A DNA stretch of 64,000 bases. Origin: Microbacterium sp. TNHR37B (GTDB taxonomy: Bacteria > Actinomycetota > Actinomycetes > Actinomycetales > Microbacteriaceae). Shown here piece after piece: positions 7,834 to 16,791 of the stretch (positions are counted from its first letter, which is position 1; each line of letters begins with the position of its first letter). Where the stretch lies: NCBI RefSeq assembly GCF_001620065.1, contig NZ_LQGV01000001.1, forward strand, positions 1,116,001 through 1,180,000, read 5' to 3'. A program made the position numbers and the translations under genes. The notes beneath the pieces were generated by a model. It had not been told where the DNA came from and ran no database searches. It saw nothing but the letters and a program-made list of their open reading frames with translations.

Positions 7834-9027
7834 TCAACCGGCGGCGGCCACCAGGTCGGCGAACAGCTCGGCGTGCGCCCGCAGCGATGCCGTGCCGACG
7901 GGAGCGGGCTGCGTCGAGAACTTGGCCACGAGCGTGTCGGTCAGCGGGTCCAACCACAGGTACTCACCGTGGATGCCGATCGCGTACACGTTGCCGCGCT
8001 CGTTGCCGGTGGCCCACCACTGGTTCCGATAGGACACCTCGGGGAACACGGCGCGGTTGGGCGAGTCTGCCGCCAGGGCGGGATCACCGCCCGCGAGCGT
8101 CTGGCGCACCCATTCCTCGGACACGATGCGCCGTCCGTCGATCTCGCCGCCGCCCAGCATCAGGCGCCCGACGCGGGCCAGATCGCGCAGGGTGCACGAC
8201 ACTCCGCCGTTGGCGAGGGCGCACCCGCCGCGGTCCACCGAGACGCGGGCATCGTGCTCGGCGCCCAGGCGGGACCACAGCCGCTCGGACAACACGTCAG
8301 CGTAGCGCTGGCCCGTGACCACCTCGATGATCCACCCGAGGGTGTCGGTGACGGCGGAGCAATACTGGAACCGCAGCCCGTGGTCGCGACTGCGCGTGAG
8401 CCGCGCGAGGAAGGCGAACGTGTCGTCGGCATCGTCGTCGTGCGGTGTGCGCCAGCGGGCCGCGCGGTCGTGCGCTTGCACCTCCGCGCGGGGATCGGTG
8501 TAATCCTCGCTGTAGTCGGCCGCCGCCACCATGTCCATGAGCTGCTGGACCGTGGCGTCGCCGTAGGCGGAGCCCGCCAGTACCGGAACGTAGACCTCAG
8601 CGCGCCGAGAAAGATCGATCAGCCCTTCGTCGGCGAGCGCTCCCACGACGATGCCGCACAGCGACTTCGAGACGCTCATCAGCAAGTGCGTGCGGTCGGG
8701 GCCGAAACCCTCGGCGTACCACTCGCCGACAACGCGTCCACCGCGTTCGACGAGGATCCCGTCGGTGTACAGCTCTTCCAGCCGACGGCTTCCGCCCTGA
8801 ACGTCACGGAGAACGCCCGGTTCGATCGGCGCGTGGCCTGCCGACATCCGCGACACCACGGCGGAGGGCAGAAGCTCCTCGACGTGCCGGAAGACCCAGC
8901 GATTGTCCGGTGCGCTCTGCCAGGAGTCGAGCGTGGGATGCGCGAGCACGCCGAGGCGCGCGCGAGCTGCTGCGGTCGCGGTGCCGTGCGCGAGAGACTG
9001 CTCCAGGGGAGCGCGGTGGGTCGTCAT
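7834..9027 (-). CDS. NylB-like serine hydrolase (beta-lactamase fold)
   Basis: A 397-residue cytoplasmic hydrolase of the beta-lactamase/6-aminohexanoate-dimer hydrolase group. The catalytic SxxK motif is S118-VS-K121 within LLMSVSKSLCG, and the second motif is Y222-C-S. There is no signal peptide. It is the last gene of the peptide-type ABC operon and overlaps the upstream ATPase gene by ATGA, so its substrate is probably the imported compound: a short peptide, a beta-lactam-like or ester compound, or an amide oligomer. Family members hydrolyse amides, esters or peptides, and the sequence does not distinguish among these. Confidence 0.8.
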   Translation of the reverse strand: MTTHRAPLEQSLAHGTATAAARARLGVLAHPTLDSWQSAPDNRWVFRHVEELLPSAVVSRMSAGHAPIEPGVLRDVQGGSRRLEELYTDGILVERGGRVVGEWYAEGFGPDRTHLLMSVSKSLCGIVVGALADEGLIDLSRRAEVYVPVLAGSAYGDATVQQLMDMVAAADYSEDYTDPRAEVQAHDRAARWRTPHDDDADDTFAFLARLTRSRDHGLRFQYCSAVTDTLGWIIEVVTGQRYADVLSERLWSRLGAEHDARVSVDRGGCALANGGVSCTLRDLARVGRLMLGGGEIDGRRIVSEEWVRQTLAGGDPALAADSPNRAVFPEVSYRNQWWATGNERGNVYAIGIHGEYLWLDPLTDTLVAKFSTQPAPVGTASLRAHAELFADLVAAAG

Positions 9028-9860
9028 CGGGTTCTCTCCCCGTTCGTCGAAGGGTGGGGCGGGGGTGCGGAACCGGGATCGATCGCGCGTCCTCCGGGGG
9101 TGGGCGGCATCGATGCCAGCAGTCGCGCCGTGTACTCCTCGCGCGGCGCCACGAGCACCTGAGTGGCTGGTCCGCTCTCGACGATCCGTCCCCGCTGCAT
9201 GACGGCGACGACGTCGCTCATGTGTCGGACCACGTCGAGGTCGTGCGAGATAAGGAGATAGCTCAGACCGTGTTCGTGCTTGAGGTCCGCGAGCAGGTTG
9301 AGCACCTGCGCTTGCACCGAGACATCGAGCGCGCTGGTGGGCTCATCGAGGATGAGGAGGCGCGGACGCATGGCGATCGCCCGGGCGATCCCGACGCGCT
9401 GACATTGGCCACCCGAGAGCTGATGCGGGAAGCGATCGGCGTGCACCCGCCCCAACCCGACCTCGTCGAGCAGTTCGTCGACCCGTCGCGAGCGTTCCTG
9501 CGCCGTGGCGCGGCCGTGCGTGCGGAGCGGCTCGGCGATGCAGTCACGAACCGTCAACCGGGGGTTGAGGGCAGCGACCGGGTTCTGGAACACCATCCCC
9601 GCCGCGCCGCGCAGTCCCCGCAGCCGGCGTCCGCTCATTCGCCCGAGGTCTTCTCCGGCGACGCGACTCGTCCCCGACGTCGGCTCGATCAGTCGCAGCG
9701 CACAGCGGGCGACGGTTGACTTTCCCGACCCCGACTCGCCGACGAGGCCGAACGTGGCCCCTTCCGGCACCGAGAAGCTGACCTCGTCCACGGCGACGAA
9801 CGGGCGTCCGCGGCTCGCGAAGACCTTGGTGATCGCGTCGACCTCCAGGATCGCGCTCAT
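9024..9860 (-). CDS. Peptide-type ABC transporter ATPase, DppF type
   Basis: A 278-residue ATP-binding subunit with Walker A GESGSGKST, signature LSGGQCQR and Walker B LLILDEPTSALD. It ends in the oligopeptide-type C-terminal segment. Its ATG overlaps the stop of the preceding ATPase gene by 4 nt, and its own stop overlaps the hydrolase start. A longer frame reaching upstream lies inside the other ATPase gene and is a shadow. It pairs with the DppD-type ATPase to power the importer. Confidence 0.9.
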   Translation of the reverse strand: MSAILEVDAITKVFASRGRPFVAVDEVSFSVPEGATFGLVGESGSGKSTVARCALRLIEPTSGTSRVAGEDLGRMSGRRLRGLRGAAGMVFQNPVAALNPRLTVRDCIAEPLRTHGRATAQERSRRVDELLDEVGLGRVHADRFPHQLSGGQCQRVGIARAIAMRPRLLILDEPTSALDVSVQAQVLNLLADLKHEHGLSYLLISHDLDVVRHMSDVVAVMQRGRIVESGPATQVLVAPREEYTARLLASMPPTPGGRAIDPGSAPPPHPSTNGERTR

Positions 9861-10861
9861 CGAACCGCCTCCATCCGCAGGCACGCACCGAGATGGTCGG
9901 CGCTCGCCGTGGCGCCCACGGCGGGAGCTGACACGAGGACGGGATCTGTGATCAGGCATTCCGCGTCCGCGCGCGGACACCGCGGCGCGAACACGCAGCC
10001 GACGACGCCGACGAGTCGGGCTGGCACCGAGCCGCGAATGGCATCGAGGGGCTCGCCTGGCACGTGCCGAGCCGGAAGGGCGCCCAGCAGGCCGCGTGTG
10101 TACGGGTGGGCCGGTGCCCCCAGTACGTCGTCCGTGAGCCCGGTCTCGACGACGCGACCGGCGTACAGCACCGCGACTCGATCGCAGATCTCGCTCACGA
10201 CACCGAGGTTGTGGGTGATGAGCATGACCGCGAAGTCGAACCGGTCCCGCAATGTGAGGACCAGGTCGAGGATCTGTTTGGCGACCGTGACGTCGAGCGC
10301 CGTCGTGGGCTCGTCGAGGATGAGGAGCTTCGGCCGGCACACCAGCGCCATGGCGATCATCGCGCGCTGCAGCATCCCGCCGGACAGCTCATGCGGGTAG
10401 CTGTGGAAGACCCGATCCGGATCGGGAAGCCCGACCTCGGCGAAAGCGGCGAGGATCAGCTCGCGGCGCGCCGCTCGCGGCGCCGGCCGGTGACGTGCCA
10501 CCACCGCATCGATCTGCCGCCCGATGGCGAACACCGGGTTGAACGCGGTACCGGGGTTCTGGAACACGAGCGAGATGACATCGCCACGCAGGGGCGAGGG
10601 GCGGGTCAGATCCAGTTCGTGGCCGTCCACGCTGATCCGTCCGTACGGCACCGCCCCTCTGGGAAGCAGGCCCAGCACCGCGAGTCCGGTCAGGCTCTTG
10701 CCGCACCCCGTCTCCCCCACGACGCCGAGGATCTCGCCGCGCTCGATCCGGAGATCGATGCCGCGCAGCGGCATGTTGGTGATCTCGCCGCGCTCTCGGA
10801 ACTCCACCCGGAGATCCTCGATGACCAGGAGCGCAGTCTCACGAGGGGTCATGGCGGTCAT
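9857..10861 (-). CDS. Peptide-type ABC transporter ATPase, DppD type
   Basis: A 334-residue ATPase with Walker A GETGCGKSL, signature LSGGMLQR and Walker B LLILDEPTTALD. The C-terminal cysteine pattern GCVFAPRCPRADAECL is the oligopeptide/dipeptide transporter domain that in some homologues binds an iron-sulphur cluster. The start at 10861 gives an ATGA overlap with the upstream permease; a second ATG lies three codons in. Confidence 0.9.
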   Translation of the reverse strand: MTAMTPRETALLVIEDLRVEFRERGEITNMPLRGIDLRIERGEILGVVGETGCGKSLTGLAVLGLLPRGAVPYGRISVDGHELDLTRPSPLRGDVISLVFQNPGTAFNPVFAIGRQIDAVVARHRPAPRAARRELILAAFAEVGLPDPDRVFHSYPHELSGGMLQRAMIAMALVCRPKLLILDEPTTALDVTVAKQILDLVLTLRDRFDFAVMLITHNLGVVSEICDRVAVLYAGRVVETGLTDDVLGAPAHPYTRGLLGALPARHVPGEPLDAIRGSVPARLVGVVGCVFAPRCPRADAECLITDPVLVSAPAVGATASADHLGACLRMEAVR

Positions 10862-11763
10862 CGCTTCACCTGCCGAGGGTCGAGGAGGTCGCGCAGAGAG
10901 TCGCCCAACAGGTTGAATCCCAGCACGGTGACGAAGATCGCGACGCCCGGGAAGGTCGAGATCCACCAGTGGGTGAAGATCGCGCCTCTGCCCTCGGCGA
11001 CCATGAGGCCCCAGTCCGGCTCGGGGGGCTGGGCGCCGAGACCGATGAAGGCGAGCGAGCCCGCGGCGAGGACCACCGTGCCGATGTCGACGGTGGCCTG
11101 CACCAGGATCGGGGTCAGACAGTTGCGCAACACGTGGCGGGGAACGATGATCCACGCAGGCACGCCGATCGATCGTGCTGCCTCCACGTAGGGGCGATCG
11201 CGCAGCGCCGCGGCCTCGGCTCGGACGAGCCGCGCGTACCAGGGCCACCACGAGATCGCCAGAGCGATCCCCGCGTTCATGAGGCTGGGGCCGAGAAGGG
11301 CGACCACCACCATCGCCAGGAGCAGTGGCGGGAAAGCCTGGAAGATCTCGGTGATGCGCATGAGGAGGTTGTCGAGCCAGCCCCCGCGGTAGCCCGCGAT
11401 CGCGCCGAGCGGCACACCGATCAGCGCCGCCAGCGCGACCACCGCAAAGGCGACCGTCACCGCCGGTCTCGCACCGAAGAGGATCCGGCTGAGAACGTCG
11501 CGACCGAGCTGATCAGTGCCGAGCAGGTTAACCCCTCCCGGGGCGAGGTTGCGCCGGGCCGCATCGGTCACCCCCGCCCCCTGCTCGGGGAACGGAGCGA
11601 TCCAGGGGCCGAAGATCGCGGCCGCGAGCACCAGTACGATCAGGAGGGCACCGAAGAGCGCGAGGCGGTCTTTGCGCAGCACCCGCAGCACACGCGCCCC
11701 TGCGCTCTGGCGATCCACCGCATAATCGGGCAGCTGTGTCGATGTCGTCAGCACCCTGCTCAT
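10858..11763 (-). CDS. Peptide-type ABC transporter permease, DppC type
   Basis: A 301-residue membrane permease with about six spans. The long basic N-terminus (VLRKDRLALFGALLIV) and GTDQLGRDVLSRILFGAR are characteristic of DppC/OppC. The EAA loop reads EAARSIGVPAWIIVPRHVLRN. ATGA overlaps link it to both neighbours. Confidence 0.9.
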   Translation of the reverse strand: MSRVLTTSTQLPDYAVDRQSAGARVLRVLRKDRLALFGALLIVLVLAAAIFGPWIAPFPEQGAGVTDAARRNLAPGGVNLLGTDQLGRDVLSRILFGARPAVTVAFAVVALAALIGVPLGAIAGYRGGWLDNLLMRITEIFQAFPPLLLAMVVVALLGPSLMNAGIALAISWWPWYARLVRAEAAALRDRPYVEAARSIGVPAWIIVPRHVLRNCLTPILVQATVDIGTVVLAAGSLAFIGLGAQPPEPDWGLMVAEGRGAIFTHWWISTFPGVAIFVTVLGFNLLGDSLRDLLDPRQVKR

Positions 11764-12830
11764 GCCGTCAGGCTCCCTTCCGGTGTGCGCATGCGCGTTC
11801 GTCGCGGGCGTGACGCGGAGATACGGATGCGGGGATCGATCCGTGCCTGCGCGAGGTCGACGAGGAGATTGGCGAGGAGGTATCCGACCGCGCCGAGCAT
11901 CGTGATCGCCAGGATCGACGGGTAGTCCACGGACAACATCGCGTTGACGGCGAACTGCCCGATGCCGGGCCAGTTGAAGACCACCTCCACGAAGAACGTT
12001 CCTGTGAGGGCATACGCGGCCGACAGACCGGTGACGGTCAGCGTGGGCGGCAGAGCGTTGCGCAGAGCGAGGCGCCAGCGGATCAGGCGTTGCCGCAGCC
12101 CATAGGCCTGGGCGGTGAAGATGTAGTCCTGCGACTGCACCTCGAGCATCGAGGCGCGGGTCATCCGGGCGATGAGGCCGGCCGGGTAGGCAGCCAGGGT
12201 GATCGCCGGAAGGATCAGGTGGGCCACCCCGTCCGACAGAGCCACCACGTTCCCCGTGATCATCGCGTCGAAGAGGGCGAAGCCGGTCACCGGGGTGACC
12301 GGGCTGATGTAGGCCAGCTCTTTGCTGAACTGCCCTGTGGCGGGAAGGATGCCGAGCCACCCGACGAACACGACCTGGAGGAGGAGCCCGAGCCAGAACG
12401 CGGGCATGGAGATGCCACCGATCGCGAGGAAGCGGATCACGCCGTCGGTCAGTCCACCGGGCCGCCGCGCCGCGATGACACCGAGCACGACCCCGAGGAG
12501 GAGAGCGAGCACCATGGCCGCGACGAGCAGTTCCAGCGTGGCGGGGAGGCGGACGGCGAACTCCATGAGCACGGGGCGGCGGGTGGAGAGCGAATCGCCC
12601 CAATCGCCCGTGAGCAGGCCGCCGAGATAGCTCAGGTACTGCACGGGGAGCGGGCGATCGAAACCGAGTCGCTCACGGATCCGCTCCAGCTCCTCCGGCG
12701 GCGCCTTCGGACCCGCATACACGACGGCGGGATCGGAGGGGATGATCCGCGTCAGCGTGAACACCACGACCGTGAGCACCAGCAGCACCAGAAGCGCGCT
12801 CCCGAGACGAGAGACGAAGAACCGCCACAT
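11760..12830 (-). CDS. Peptide-type ABC transporter permease, DppB type
   Basis: A 356-residue permease that begins in the first membrane span (WRFFVSRLGSALLVLLVLTVVVF) and keeps the external motif IPSDPAVVYAG followed by RERLGFDRPLPVQYLSYL. It is second in the operon after the binding protein, from which it is separated by a hairpin. The last 25 residues are unusually arginine-rich and lie outside the conserved domain. Confidence 0.9.
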   Translation of the reverse strand: MWRFFVSRLGSALLVLLVLTVVVFTLTRIIPSDPAVVYAGPKAPPEELERIRERLGFDRPLPVQYLSYLGGLLTGDWGDSLSTRRPVLMEFAVRLPATLELLVAAMVLALLLGVVLGVIAARRPGGLTDGVIRFLAIGGISMPAFWLGLLLQVVFVGWLGILPATGQFSKELAYISPVTPVTGFALFDAMITGNVVALSDGVAHLILPAITLAAYPAGLIARMTRASMLEVQSQDYIFTAQAYGLRQRLIRWRLALRNALPPTLTVTGLSAAYALTGTFFVEVVFNWPGIGQFAVNAMLSVDYPSILAITMLGAVGYLLANLLVDLAQARIDPRIRISASRPRRTRMRTPEGSLTA

Positions 12831-12849
12831 GGCTTCTCCTCAGGTGAGG

Positions 12850-12884
12850 ACCGGCGGCCGGGCGAGGGGATCCCGGCCGCCGGT
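12850..12884 (-). terminator. Intercistronic hairpin after peptide-binding protein gene
   Basis: A perfect 13-bp stem (12850-12862 with 12872-12884) and a 9-nt loop lie between the binding-protein stop and the permease start. No U-tract follows. Confidence 0.65.
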
Positions 12885-12903
12885 CTGGTGACGAACCCGC
12901 GCG

Positions 12904-14505
12904 TTACGCCCGGGGACGGATGGAGGCGAAGAACGTGGTGAACGGGTAGTTCTCGTTGAAGTCCCCGATCTCGAGATCCTTCGGGACCACCATGACCGCC
13001 TGCGGATCGTAGAGGAACACACCGGGAGCCTGGTCGACGAGAAGCTTCATGGCCTCCTCGTACGTCGCCTGCGCGGCGGCACGATCGCTGCCGGTGAGCT
13101 TGCCCGCCTCCGCGAGCAGCGCGTCGTACGTGTCGTTCTTCCAGTACGAGAGGTTGAAGAACGGCTTCTCGCTGGAGCCGAAGAGGCTGCTGAGGTTGTC
13201 GACTCCCGCGTCGCTATAGGTCGGCCAGTAGTAGACGACGAAGATGTCCTGCGCCGTCTCGGGGTCGGCCTTGGCCTGCTCCCACTGCTGGTTGAAAAGT
13301 TCGGCGCGCACGTTCACGGTCACGCCGATCTTGGCGTACGCGTCTTTGATGAGCGGGACGAAGCGCGCTTCGGAGGAGTTCTCGGAAGCGTAGGTCAGCG
13401 TCAGCTCGAAGCCGTCGGCGTGACCGGCTTCGGCCAGGAGCGCCTTGGCCTTGTCAATGTCGTAGCTGTACTGGGGCACCGCGTCCGAGTAGGGGAAGAT
13501 GCCCTTGGGCACGGGCCCGTGCGACGGGGTGCCGTACCCGTAGGCGCCCACGTCGATGATGTCCTGATACGGGATCGCGTAGCTGAGCGCCTGACGCACC
13601 TTCGGGTCGTCCAGCGGCGGACGCGTCGTGTTGAAGTACGCCAAGAAGTTGAAGGGCGAGTTCGCGGTGCGGACCTCGCCTCCGGTCTGCTCGGCGACGG
13701 CGGTGATGTTCTCCATCGGCAGGGCGGTGGCGAGGTCGATCTCCCCCGCCGTCAGCATCTGCTGCGCTGTCACCGCATCCGGGGTGATCGCGACGTTGAC
13801 CGTCGTGTAGTACGGTGCGGCTTCGGTGTTCCAGTAGCCGTCGTACGCGTCGAGCACGACCTCTTTGCCCGGCGTGTAGCTGTCCACCGTGTACGGTCCG
13901 GTACCGGCATCGGTGCCCTCGGCGAAGTAATCCTCGTCGTCCTTGGATGCCGCCAGCGCGGACGGCTCGACGATCCAGGCCCCGTAGGTGGAGGCGGCGA
14001 TGAGGTCCATGGGCGCCGAGTAGGACAGCGTCATGACCACGGTGCGGTCATCGGGCGTGTCGATCGACTCCAGAGGCGCCCAGATGAACGAGGCACCCCC
14101 GTACTCCTTGGCCGCCTCGATGCTCTGCTTCACCGCGTCGGCGTCGACATCCGACCCGTCGTGGAAGGTGGCACCCTCCCGCAGATGGAACGTCCAGGTC
14201 TTGCCGTCGGCGCTCGTCTCCCACGATTCGGCCAGCACGGGGGTGAAGTCCTCCGCTGCCCCTTCCGGGTTCTTCTTGAGCAGTGTCTCGTACACGTTGC
14301 CGAGGCAGAGCGCCTCGGTCGAGAACGATCGGATCGGGTCCCACGTCGTCACTGCCGCCGATGCCGCCACCGAGAGCAGCTTCGGCCCCTCCGTCGGCTC
14401 GGCACCCTGCCTCTGCACGGTGCACCCGGTCAGCAGCAGCGCGCTGCCGACGACAGCCGCGACGGCGCGTACGGTGCGCCGGGAACGTCTTTGCTCAGAT
14501 CCCAT
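12904..14505 (-). CDS. Peptide-type solute-binding lipoprotein, family 5
   Basis: A 533-residue extracellular binding protein of the DppA/OppA family. The lipobox is LTGC with Cys28. The mature part has the family landmarks SWETSADGKTWTFHLREGATFHDGSDVDADAVKQS (the W-T-F-HLR and FHDG segments) and RQALSYAIPYQDI. It is the first gene of a five-gene importer-plus-hydrolase operon and is divergent from a LysR regulator. Members of this family import peptides, nickel or oligosaccharides; the associated NylB-like hydrolase favours a peptide-like or amide substrate, as an inference. Confidence 0.88.
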   Translation of the reverse strand: MGSEQRRSRRTVRAVAAVVGSALLLTGCTVQRQGAEPTEGPKLLSVAASAAVTTWDPIRSFSTEALCLGNVYETLLKKNPEGAAEDFTPVLAESWETSADGKTWTFHLREGATFHDGSDVDADAVKQSIEAAKEYGGASFIWAPLESIDTPDDRTVVMTLSYSAPMDLIAASTYGAWIVEPSALAASKDDEDYFAEGTDAGTGPYTVDSYTPGKEVVLDAYDGYWNTEAAPYYTTVNVAITPDAVTAQQMLTAGEIDLATALPMENITAVAEQTGGEVRTANSPFNFLAYFNTTRPPLDDPKVRQALSYAIPYQDIIDVGAYGYGTPSHGPVPKGIFPYSDAVPQYSYDIDKAKALLAEAGHADGFELTLTYASENSSEARFVPLIKDAYAKIGVTVNVRAELFNQQWEQAKADPETAQDIFVVYYWPTYSDAGVDNLSSLFGSSEKPFFNLSYWKNDTYDALLAEAGKLTGSDRAAAQATYEEAMKLLVDQAPGVFLYDPQAVMVVPKDLEIGDFNENYPFTTFFASIRPRA

Positions 14506-14545
14506 CGATACCCTCCCAGGTCGTCCGCGACTCGCGGCTCACCTA

Positions 14546-14574
14546 ACCCTAGAAAGCGCGCGACTTCTCGACAA
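14546..14574 (-). promoter_or_regulatory. Promoter of peptide-type ABC operon
   Basis: -35 TTGTCG (14574-14569) and -10 TAGGGT (14551-14546) are separated by 17 bp. Confidence 0.5.
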
Positions 14575-14589
14575 ATACCAGAACTTCAG

Positions 14590-14613
14590 TAAAGTGATGC
14601 CTCGGAGGCATCA
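14590..14613 (+). promoter_or_regulatory. Palindromic operator over LysR -10 box and ribosome site
   Basis: TGATGCCTC-G-GAGGCATCA is a perfect 9-bp palindrome at 14595-14613. It abuts a -10-like TAAAGT (14590-14595), contains the GGAGG ribosome site and ends next to the TTG start. It can act as a DNA operator for autoregulation or as an RNA hairpin that hides the ribosome site. Confidence 0.6.
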
Positions 14614-15510
14614 TTGGAGCTTCGACTTCTGCGCTACTTCGTCGCCGTCTCGACGCACGGCTCGCTGCACGCCGCCTCCGCAGCGGTGCATGTCGCCCAG
14701 CCCTCGCTCAGTCGCCAGATCCGCACGCTCGAGACCCAGCTCGGATTCGCCCTATTCGACCGCGCGCCGCGCGGGTTAGTGCTCACGGCGGCGGGGCGCG
14801 CTTTCCTCCCCGTCGCCGAAGACCTGCTCGTGCGAGCCGATCGCGCTGATGCGGCCGCGCACACGATCGCGCGCGGCGCGGTCACCGACCTCACGGTGGT
14901 GGCAGCATCGACCACCGTGGCCGACGTCGTCGCGCCCTTCGTCGCCGCCGCCGGATCGGACGGCGCCATCGGCAACGCCATCGAAGCACTGCCCGAACAC
15001 GTCTACGGCCGGCTGATGCGCGGCGATGCAGACTTCGCGATCGGCACGCTCGCACCGCCCGACGAGTATGAATGGATGATCCTTGGCCGGGCATACGTCT
15101 GGGCGATGGTTCCGACGGATCACCCCCTCGCCACGCAGTCGAGCGTTCCCATCGCCGACCTCGTGACCGAGCCTCTCATCGTGATGGACCGCACCCATCG
15201 CGCGCGCCAGATCCTCGATGGCGCGGTAGCGCGAGCGGGTTTGAGCTACACGATGGCCGAGGAGACGTCGGTGACAGCCCTCGCCCGTGGGCTCGCCGCC
15301 GCGGGCAGGGGTGTTGCGATCCTCTCGGACGATCCCATTTTCGGGCTCAGGACCGTACCAATCACCGTGGACGCGGAGACGCTTGCCATCACCCTCTACG
15401 GCGTGTGGGACCGCGGCCACTATGCGGCACGCGCGATCCGGCGGGTACTGGGCGACCTCTCCCGCTTCAACTCGGCCAGCTACCCCGCGATCAACGCGGC
15501 GACCTCATAA
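14614..15510 (+). CDS. LysR-family transcriptional regulator
   Basis: A 298-residue regulator. The N-terminal winged helix-turn-helix is clear (MELRLLRYFVAVSTHGSLHAASAAVHVAQPSLSRQIRTLE), followed by a periplasmic-binding-like effector domain. The start is TTG at 14614, chosen because GGAGG sits 6 nt upstream and because translation then begins exactly at the conserved LysR N-terminus. It is divergent from the peptide-type ABC operon and is its likely regulator. A perfect palindrome covers its ribosome-binding site. Confidence 0.85.
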   Translation: MELRLLRYFVAVSTHGSLHAASAAVHVAQPSLSRQIRTLETQLGFALFDRAPRGLVLTAAGRAFLPVAEDLLVRADRADAAAHTIARGAVTDLTVVAASTTVADVVAPFVAAAGSDGAIGNAIEALPEHVYGRLMRGDADFAIGTLAPPDEYEWMILGRAYVWAMVPTDHPLATQSSVPIADLVTEPLIVMDRTHRARQILDGAVARAGLSYTMAEETSVTALARGLAAAGRGVAILSDDPIFGLRTVPITVDAETLAITLYGVWDRGHYAARAIRRVLGDLSRFNSASYPAINAATS

Positions 15511-15528
15511 GAGGGGGCGCCGGCCCAC

Positions 15529-16278
15529 TCATGGCGCCGGCAGGGGAAAGAACCTCCGCAGCACGAGGCGCTGACCGAGGGTCCACGCGACCGTGACGAG
15601 CAGGTAGAGCGCGGCGGCCAACGGGACGAAGACCGCCACCGCAGCTGTCGCGAAGTGCAGCACGCCGAGAAGGCCCGATGCGATCCGCGGTGTCGAGGCG
15701 TCCGGACCGATGGCCGCGGGACGCAGGAGCCTGCGCGTCAGCTCGCCCACTGCGGCGATCGCGATCACGACGACGCCGAAGACGAGCCAGGTGGCCCCGT
15801 CGGCGGTGCCCGCCGCGACGGCACGCACAAGGCTCTGTCCCAACGGCACACCGGCGAGCGCCTCGGTGAGCAGGGCGTTGGGGTGCCCGCCGATGGTGGG
15901 ATGGAGAAAGACGGCGTAGATCAATCCGACGACAGGAGCCTGGGCCAGGAGCGGGAGGCACCCCGCGAAGGGTGAGGCGCCCTCCTCGCGGTAGAGCCGC
16001 ATCGTCTCGCGCTGCAGCCGCTCGGCGTCGGAGCGATGTCGCTTCTGGATCTCGCGGAGCCGCGGGGCGAGCCGTGCGCGCGTCTGCTCGGCCCGTGCCT
16101 GGGCGATCCCCGCCGGAATGAGCCCAGCGCGGACGAGAAGCGTGACGAGCACCACCGCGGCGGCCGCCGCCGAGGGACCCGCGAGGGGGGTGAGGAGGGA
16201 AGTCAGGGCCATGAGGCCGGAGGAAGTGAGGTCGAGCAGCGCCGCCAGCGGCGCGAAGGAGAAGGGGTCCACGGTCAT
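15529..16278 (-). CDS. YidC/Oxa1-family membrane insertase paralogue
   Basis: A 249-residue polytopic membrane protein. After a short N-terminal span comes VVLVTLLVRAGLIPAGIAQARAEQTRARLAPRLREIQKRH, the first core span with its conserved arginine and the cytoplasmic basic coiled segment of YidC, then GCLPLLAQAPVVGLIYAVF. It would help insert proteins into the cytoplasmic membrane. Genomes of this group normally carry the main yidC beside rpmH/rnpA near the origin; no such neighbours are here, so this is probably a second copy. It shares an operon with a small membrane protein gene upstream. Confidence 0.82.
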   Translation of the reverse strand: MTVDPFSFAPLAALLDLTSSGLMALTSLLTPLAGPSAAAAAVVLVTLLVRAGLIPAGIAQARAEQTRARLAPRLREIQKRHRSDAERLQRETMRLYREEGASPFAGCLPLLAQAPVVGLIYAVFLHPTIGGHPNALLTEALAGVPLGQSLVRAVAAGTADGATWLVFGVVVIAIAAVGELTRRLLRPAAIGPDASTPRIASGLLGVLHFATAAVAVFVPLAAALYLLVTVAWTLGQRLVLRRFFPLPAP

Positions 16279-16347
16279 CCGTTCGTCGGAGCGATCAAGG
16301 GCTGATCGGCCGCAGAGGATGCCGGAGGATGTGGTCCGGAACGATCG

Positions 16348-16638
16348 TCAGGCGGCCGAGAGCACCACTCCGGGGCCGCGTCGACGCACGTGACCGGCGG
16401 CGTCGGGATCGCTCTGGGTGAGCGGGGCAGTCAGCTCGCTGTCACGGGTGGGGTGTCGCCGTGGTGATCCCGTGGCGCCGGGCACGACCGCGCCGATCGT
16501 CGCGATGACCAGCGCCACCACCGAGACCACGACGAGGGCCACCGCGCCGGCGACGCCGAGGGCGGCGGCGTCGGGAAGCGCGACGAGCCCGAGGGTGGAG
16601 ACGAACAGCCGCACGAACGACGAGAGGGCATCGATCAC
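16348..16638 (-). CDS. Small membrane protein, DUF6412-like
   Basis: A 96-residue protein with two hydrophobic spans (about 3-25 and 27-50) and a polar C-terminal tail. It lies 69 nt upstream of the YidC-like gene on the same strand. The start is GTG at 16638 with GAGGAG 7 nt upstream. I believe it belongs to the DUF6412 group that accompanies YidC paralogues in Micrococcales, but this assignment rests on context and size only. The function is unknown. Confidence 0.65.
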   Translation of the reverse strand: MIDALSSFVRLFVSTLGLVALPDAAALGVAGAVALVVVSVVALVIATIGAVVPGATGSPRRHPTRDSELTAPLTQSDPDAAGHVRRRGPGVVLSAA

Positions 16639-16708
16639 GGTGCTCTCCTCTCGGTCGCGCGGTGTGCCCACTCTATCCGGCAGGCCCCCAACGGCCTCAC
16701 GGTCGATG

Positions 16709-16788
16709 CACAGCGGCGGATCCCCCACCCGACACGCCGCACGGAGAGCTCCCTCCCCGGCGTGTCGCCCGGCGTCTCCGCCGCTGTG
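16709..16788. repeat. Nested palindromic intergenic repeat, copy A
   Basis: Outer arms CACAGCGGCGGA (16709-16720) and TCCGCCGCTGTG (16777-16788) enclose inner arms CGACACGCCG (16730-16739) and CGGCGTGTCG (16758-16767). The same inner arms occur in copy B and a related sequence occurs in copy C. Confidence 0.75.
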
Positions 16789-16791
16789 TCC

